Shown here in pieces: positions 60,859-64,000 of a stretch of DNA of 64,000 nucleotides (its first letter is position 1; every line of letters begins with the position of its first letter). This DNA comes from Batkoa obscura (lineage: Eukaryota > Entomophthoromycota > Entomophthoromycetes > Entomophthorales > Batkoaceae): NCBI GenBank assembly GCA_030770535.1, contig JASVEC010000001.1:2108001-2172000 (forward strand), in the 5' to 3' direction. The notes beneath the pieces are model-generated. The model searched no databases. It was not told the origin of the DNA and saw only the letters and a list, made by a program, of their open reading frames with translations. The position numbers and the translations under genes were made by a program.

Positions 60859-60983
60859 ATATTATGTTATACTTAAGGGTTCACAAAGTCTTTGGGAGTA
60901 AATTTTAAAATTTAGAAAAAAAATAGCTGTAAAATAAACAAATGCTTCTTTCATGCTTTTTTTATTATATCAAGTTTATAAAT

Positions 60984-61175
60984 GAGAATGTTTTTTTTGA
61001 TTTCATCACTTCTATTTTTAAACACTATTTGAGGATGTATTTTTATGTTTGAGAATTTTACTAGTAATTTTTTCACTCAAATAGCACTCAAAAAAATGAA
61101 AAAGTAATGAAATCAAAAAAAATATCCCCATTTAGTGGAAAAGCTATTAGTAAAATTCTTAAAAGCAATAATCCC
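60984..61175 (+). repeat. MITE-like copy 24, split by a nested copy
   Basis: Left half GAGAATGTTTTTTTTGATTTC ... AACACTATTT (60984-61030) and right half AGTGGAAAAGC ... AATAATCCC (to 61175). Outer flanks are AAAT on both sides. Confidence 0.9.
61031..61129 (-). repeat. MITE-like copy 25, nested in copy 24
   Basis: GAGGATGTATTTTTATG ... AATATCCCC. The host copy's ATTT is present on both sides (61027-61030 and 61130-61133), a clean 4-bp target duplication. Confidence 0.95.
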
Positions 61176-61758
61176 AAATCTAAAATATAAAAAATTTATC
61201 TAAATTTCACTTTTCATTTTACGAATCAAAACAAAAGCTATTTTTGCATAAAAAAGTAAAATTTTAACAGGATATTTGTATAAAAGTAACTTTTATCTCA
61301 AATAAAGCTATAATAAAAAAATACTGCAAAATTGTATAACGTTTTATACTATATTGATAGCTTTAAACTTTATTAAATGATAATAGAAAAATACATCCAA
61401 GACTATTACTATATGACTTTTGGTATTTTTTTGAACATTAAGAGTTTTCACTAAGTTAATTTGAAATCTTTTCATGTGCTAATTTTTTGAAAAAGTCTTA
61501 ATAAATTATTAAGTTAGGCTTAGTAAATTAAAGTGAAAAATTTTGTGATTTTGTTATGTATTGAAAATAAAGAAATTATTTTAATTTTAATTTCAATATT
61601 ATATATATATCTTTCTTTATAATATTGACTATACTTAGTTCTTTAAAAAATTGAAAGATTAAATCCAAAAACAAATTTATTTATGCTTCAAAATTCTAAA
61701 ATTTTCAAATCTTTTTCAACTATTCCTATTATTTCCAACAAACGTTACACAGTATCAA

Positions 61759-62284
61759 ATGCATCAAAACAAAGTGCACTCTTTATATCGCTCATTGCTA
61801 CGATCCGGTCGACAAAGTTTAGGTGATAGTAATCGAGGTTTACGTCCAATGAAATTAAAATTACGACAGGGATTTGAAGAAAATAAAACTTTGAATCTAA
61901 AAGAAGCACAAGAAAAATTGGAAAGAGGTAACATCTATAGATTTCAACATTAAGCACAGTTATTAATGACGATTATATTTAACCAGGCTATAAGACTTTA
62001 CAGTTTTTGAAAGTAGCAGCAGATAAAGATAGTACCGAACATAGAATCGTTAAATCGTTATGTATTATGGAACATTACCAGGAGAGCTATAGTATTAGGT
62101 AAAAGAGTTATTAATATTATTCTATTAATTGAAGCTAATACCAATTTTTTACCCTACGTATAGACCACCAGTATTTGGTAAAAAAGTGAGTGAAAGTCGA
62201 AAAAAAGCATATAGTGAAAACTATGATAATTATTTAAGAATGATTGAAATGTTAAATAAAACAGAAGGATTGGCTTTACGTTGA
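61759..62284 (+). CDS. mitochondrial LYR-motif protein
   Basis: Exons 61759-61927, 61987-62098 and 62164-62284 (introns 59 and 65 bp) give 402 nt, 133 residues. The LYR signature is at the N-terminus, MHQNKVHSLYRSLLRSGRQ, followed by LRPMKLKLRQGFEENKTL and a helical EAQEKLERGYKTLQFLK. Sequence after that (VAADKDSTEHRIVKSL..., RPPVFGKKV) is like the fungal Complex1_LYR_2-type proteins. LYR proteins are small matrix adaptors for the acyl carrier protein/Fe-S machinery in respiratory-complex or ribosome assembly; the exact partner is unknown. The start at 61759 puts the motif near the N-terminus, as usual; an ATG at 61684 is in another frame. Confidence 0.75.
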
Positions 62285-62511
62285 TGGGTAGAAAAGAGAG
62301 ATTATAGAGTGCTTTGGATTATATAGCGGAATGAATTAATATTTATAGAACATAGAAAATAAAAGTTCAAGCTCTATTGATAGTGCATTATTTTTATTTT
62401 TAAAAATGGTTAAAATAAAATAAAAATAAAAAATAGACTTTTATTATAAAAATACGTATTTATTCATTTATTTATTACACATAGCTACTAAAAATCACTT
62501 AAGTCCCAGGG

Positions 62512-63232
62512 TTACAGTCTCGGTTTCAATTCTACATTATCATCTAACTCTCCATTTCCAATCTTCTTTATCAATTCAATCAGCTCTATCTTAAACCCTT
62601 CACTCTCCCTCTCTTTCACTTCCTCATTAGGCTTAAGCTTATACTCCGCAATAAAAGCCAATCTTTTTAGTTTTATAGAATAACAATTAACTATTAATTT
62701 CATCTCTTCTTTTTTCATTGAAGCTAATTTTGAAGCTATTATTAACTAATCAAAATAATCAAAAATCCAATCAATTTATTTTTATAGTAAACAGTCGAAT
62801 TACTTACTTTATCTGGATACACTACTGCCGATTTATAATAAAATTCACAAGATTTCAATTGAAATGGAGAATCTTTATTTAATAAAGAATCAAACTGAAA
62901 CTCGGTATTAGAAGTAAGGGATTTTATTTTTTCAATAAAAGCAATAAGACCTAAAAGTTGTACAATAGTCAGTTTTTAATATATATTAATATTAGATAAG
63001 AAATATCAAATGAAATTTACCAATTTCTCCATAATGAGACCACCAGGCGTTATTAATGTGCTGATAAATATCCTATTTACAAATGAGGTTACAAGTTATT
63101 TGATTAGATTAAAATAAAGTTGAATTTTACTTGATGTCCCCAATGAACTGGTAGTTGAATTAAGATAGGGTGAAAGAGTATAGAATTAGCTATTGAGTCT
63201 GGGAAAGTAGATAGTATTGATTTTATTGTCAT
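62512..63232 (-). CDS. 4HBT hotdog-fold thioesterase
   Basis: Exons 63232-63131, 63072-63021, 62950-62808 and 62745-62512 give 531 nt, 176 residues. The diagnostic block is LPVHWGHQDIYQHINNAWWSHYGEIG, corresponding to the 4HBT pattern V.WGD.D.FGH.NN..Y..Y.E with its catalytic-region Asp and His-Asn-Asn. The hot-dog helix and later strands follow (KSCEFYYKSAVVYPD, LIIASKLASMKKEEMKLIVNCYSI). Likely hydrolyses an acyl-CoA thioester; substrate and compartment cannot be read. Introns are 57-70 bp. It converges on the LYR gene, 227 bp apart. Confidence 0.78.
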
Positions 63233-63627
63233 TTTAAATAATGATAAAAATAATTTAGCCTTGAATTTTATTAACTTAACAGAAAAACACGTGGTAATTA
63301 ATAATAGTCTACAATTAAAATTGAAATTAATTATCCTTTATAAAACTAAATAGTTAGATGAATTATTTTAATCTAAGAAGATATATCAAAGTAAGTCATA
63401 AATCTAACAATTAAACAATAAAAGTGTAAGCTAGAAGCATTTTAAGTCTTAATTAAAAACAAGCTTTATTTATTAAAAAAAGAAATATAAAAAAACTTCA
63501 TTTGACTCATTATAGTTTTAATTAAGAATAAAACCATAACCCACCTTAACACATCAACTACTCGTTCTTTTTTATAAAAAAAACTGAAGTATAGTCCAAT
63601 AAATCCCTTTAAAATTAAACCACAATT
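63233..63627. other. intergenic, nothing supported
   Basis: AT-rich, between two genes transcribed leftward; presumably the thioesterase promoter and 3' end of the RRM gene. Confidence 0.45.
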
Positions 63628-63950
63628 CTACAAATTATTTTCCTTATTATTGTTACTAGCAAAATCTCGCCATTGCTGTTTACTATCCGAATATTTATTA
63701 TTATTACCAAAGTTATATTTCATTTTAGGTTTCATATTAGTGTTATTATTGCTACTATGATTACTATTATTTTCATAATTGGATTTATTGTGCTGATAAG
63801 TTCCTTTTGATGAATATGAATAATTTTTGTTATAATATCCTTTCCTTGGTTTGATTCGTTTTTCTATTGTTATTAATGTAAATTATCTTTATAAATTTAA
63901 TATTATAATAAAAACTTACGTGTAGCTAATAATCGACGTCCTTTAAATTC
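63628..63950 (-). CDS. RRM protein, C-terminal end only (PABPN1/Pab2-like)
   Basis: Two exons lie in the window, 63950-63920 and 63863-63628, with intron 63864-63919; an intron begins at 63951 and the rest lies past the window. The first visible exon, EFKGRRLLATQKRI, is the last strand of an RNA-recognition motif (consensus ..F.GR.L.V..KR). The basic-aromatic tail (KPRKGYYNKNYSYSSKG) then Asn/Ser-rich low complexity resembles poly(A)-binding proteins such as Pab2. 88 residues are visible. Family within the RRM group is tentative. Confidence 0.6.
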
Positions 63951-64000
63951 CTATGATATTTATTATTTATTATTAATTGAAACTATTATTATAAATTTAA

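Larger units (their letters stand above)
60335..61758. other. repeat-bearing intergenic stretch
   Basis: Holds MITE-like copies at 60764-60858 and 60984-61175 (with another nested inside). No gene until the LYR protein. Confidence 0.5.

Noticed and set aside
61684-61758. Upstream ATG giving a mitochondrial presequence to the LYR protein
   Set aside because: The ATG at 61684 is in a different frame from the LYR motif, and no intron connects them.

Overview
This window looks like the nuclear genome of an AT-rich fungus. Almost every gene is split by very short introns, mostly 44 to 60 bp with GTAAGT/GTAAAT-type donors and TAG acceptors. The gene content is fungal: protein O-mannosyltransferase Pmt4, an Mdv1/Caf4-like WD40 protein, an Mhr1/mL67-like protein, a Pof1-like nucleotidyltransferase, kinesin-5, Rgp1 and an I78-type inhibitor. 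Coilin and a BRD4-like C-terminal motif on the BET protein argue against a budding yeast and suggest an early-diverging or otherwise intron-rich lineage. I cannot name the species. No tRNA, rRNA, CRISPR array, LTR element or virus-like element was recognised.

Layout. 1-4.4 kb: double-bromodomain BET gene (5' end outside the window) and ribosomal protein eL15. 4.4-8.3 kb: mostly gene-free, with one small secreted protein. 8.3-24.6 kb: gene-dense block with a GST-like protein, proteasome ATPase RPT1, RGP1, an Mdv1-like WD40 protein, an Mhr1/mL67-like gene beside its decayed duplicate, a POF1-like gene, PMT4 cut short and abutting a 5'-less DUF726 gene, and a DUF952 gene. 24.6-31.8 kb: repeats, an unknown remnant, coilin and a damaged unknown gene. 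31.8-35.2 kb: kinesin-5. 35.2-42.4 kb: repeat-rich, with an I78 inhibitor-like gene, a small membrane-protein family (one intact, two decayed) and a small coiled-coil gene. 43-45 kb: PAK-like kinase with two CRIB-like modules. 46.9-48.6 kb: adenylosuccinate lyase. 49.5-53.7 kb: tandem array of secreted poly-gamma-glutamate-hydrolase-like genes (two intact, one broken). 54.3-55 kb: SWS1/ZSWIM7-like gene. 55.6-60.3 kb: an interrupted acidic ORF and a long coiled-coil protein. 61.8-64 kb: LYR protein, hotdog thioesterase and the 3' end of an RRM gene.

About 25 copies of one short (~95-100 bp) MITE-like element are scattered through the non-coding DNA. They start GGGGATGT and end ACATCCCC (or GGGAGTGT/ACACTCCC). 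Nested and gene-disrupting copies show a 4-bp AT-rich target duplication. No autonomous partner is visible here.

The housekeeping genes form no operon-like unit, as expected for a eukaryote. The points most worth following are the apparent long BET isoform with a BRD4-type C-terminal motif, the intronless secreted hydrolase array that looks horizontally acquired, the PMT4/DUF726 junction, the PAK-like kinase with altered catalytic motifs, coilin with a duplicated exon, and the MITE family. All exon boundaries were worked out by eye from splice signals, frame continuity and family resemblance.
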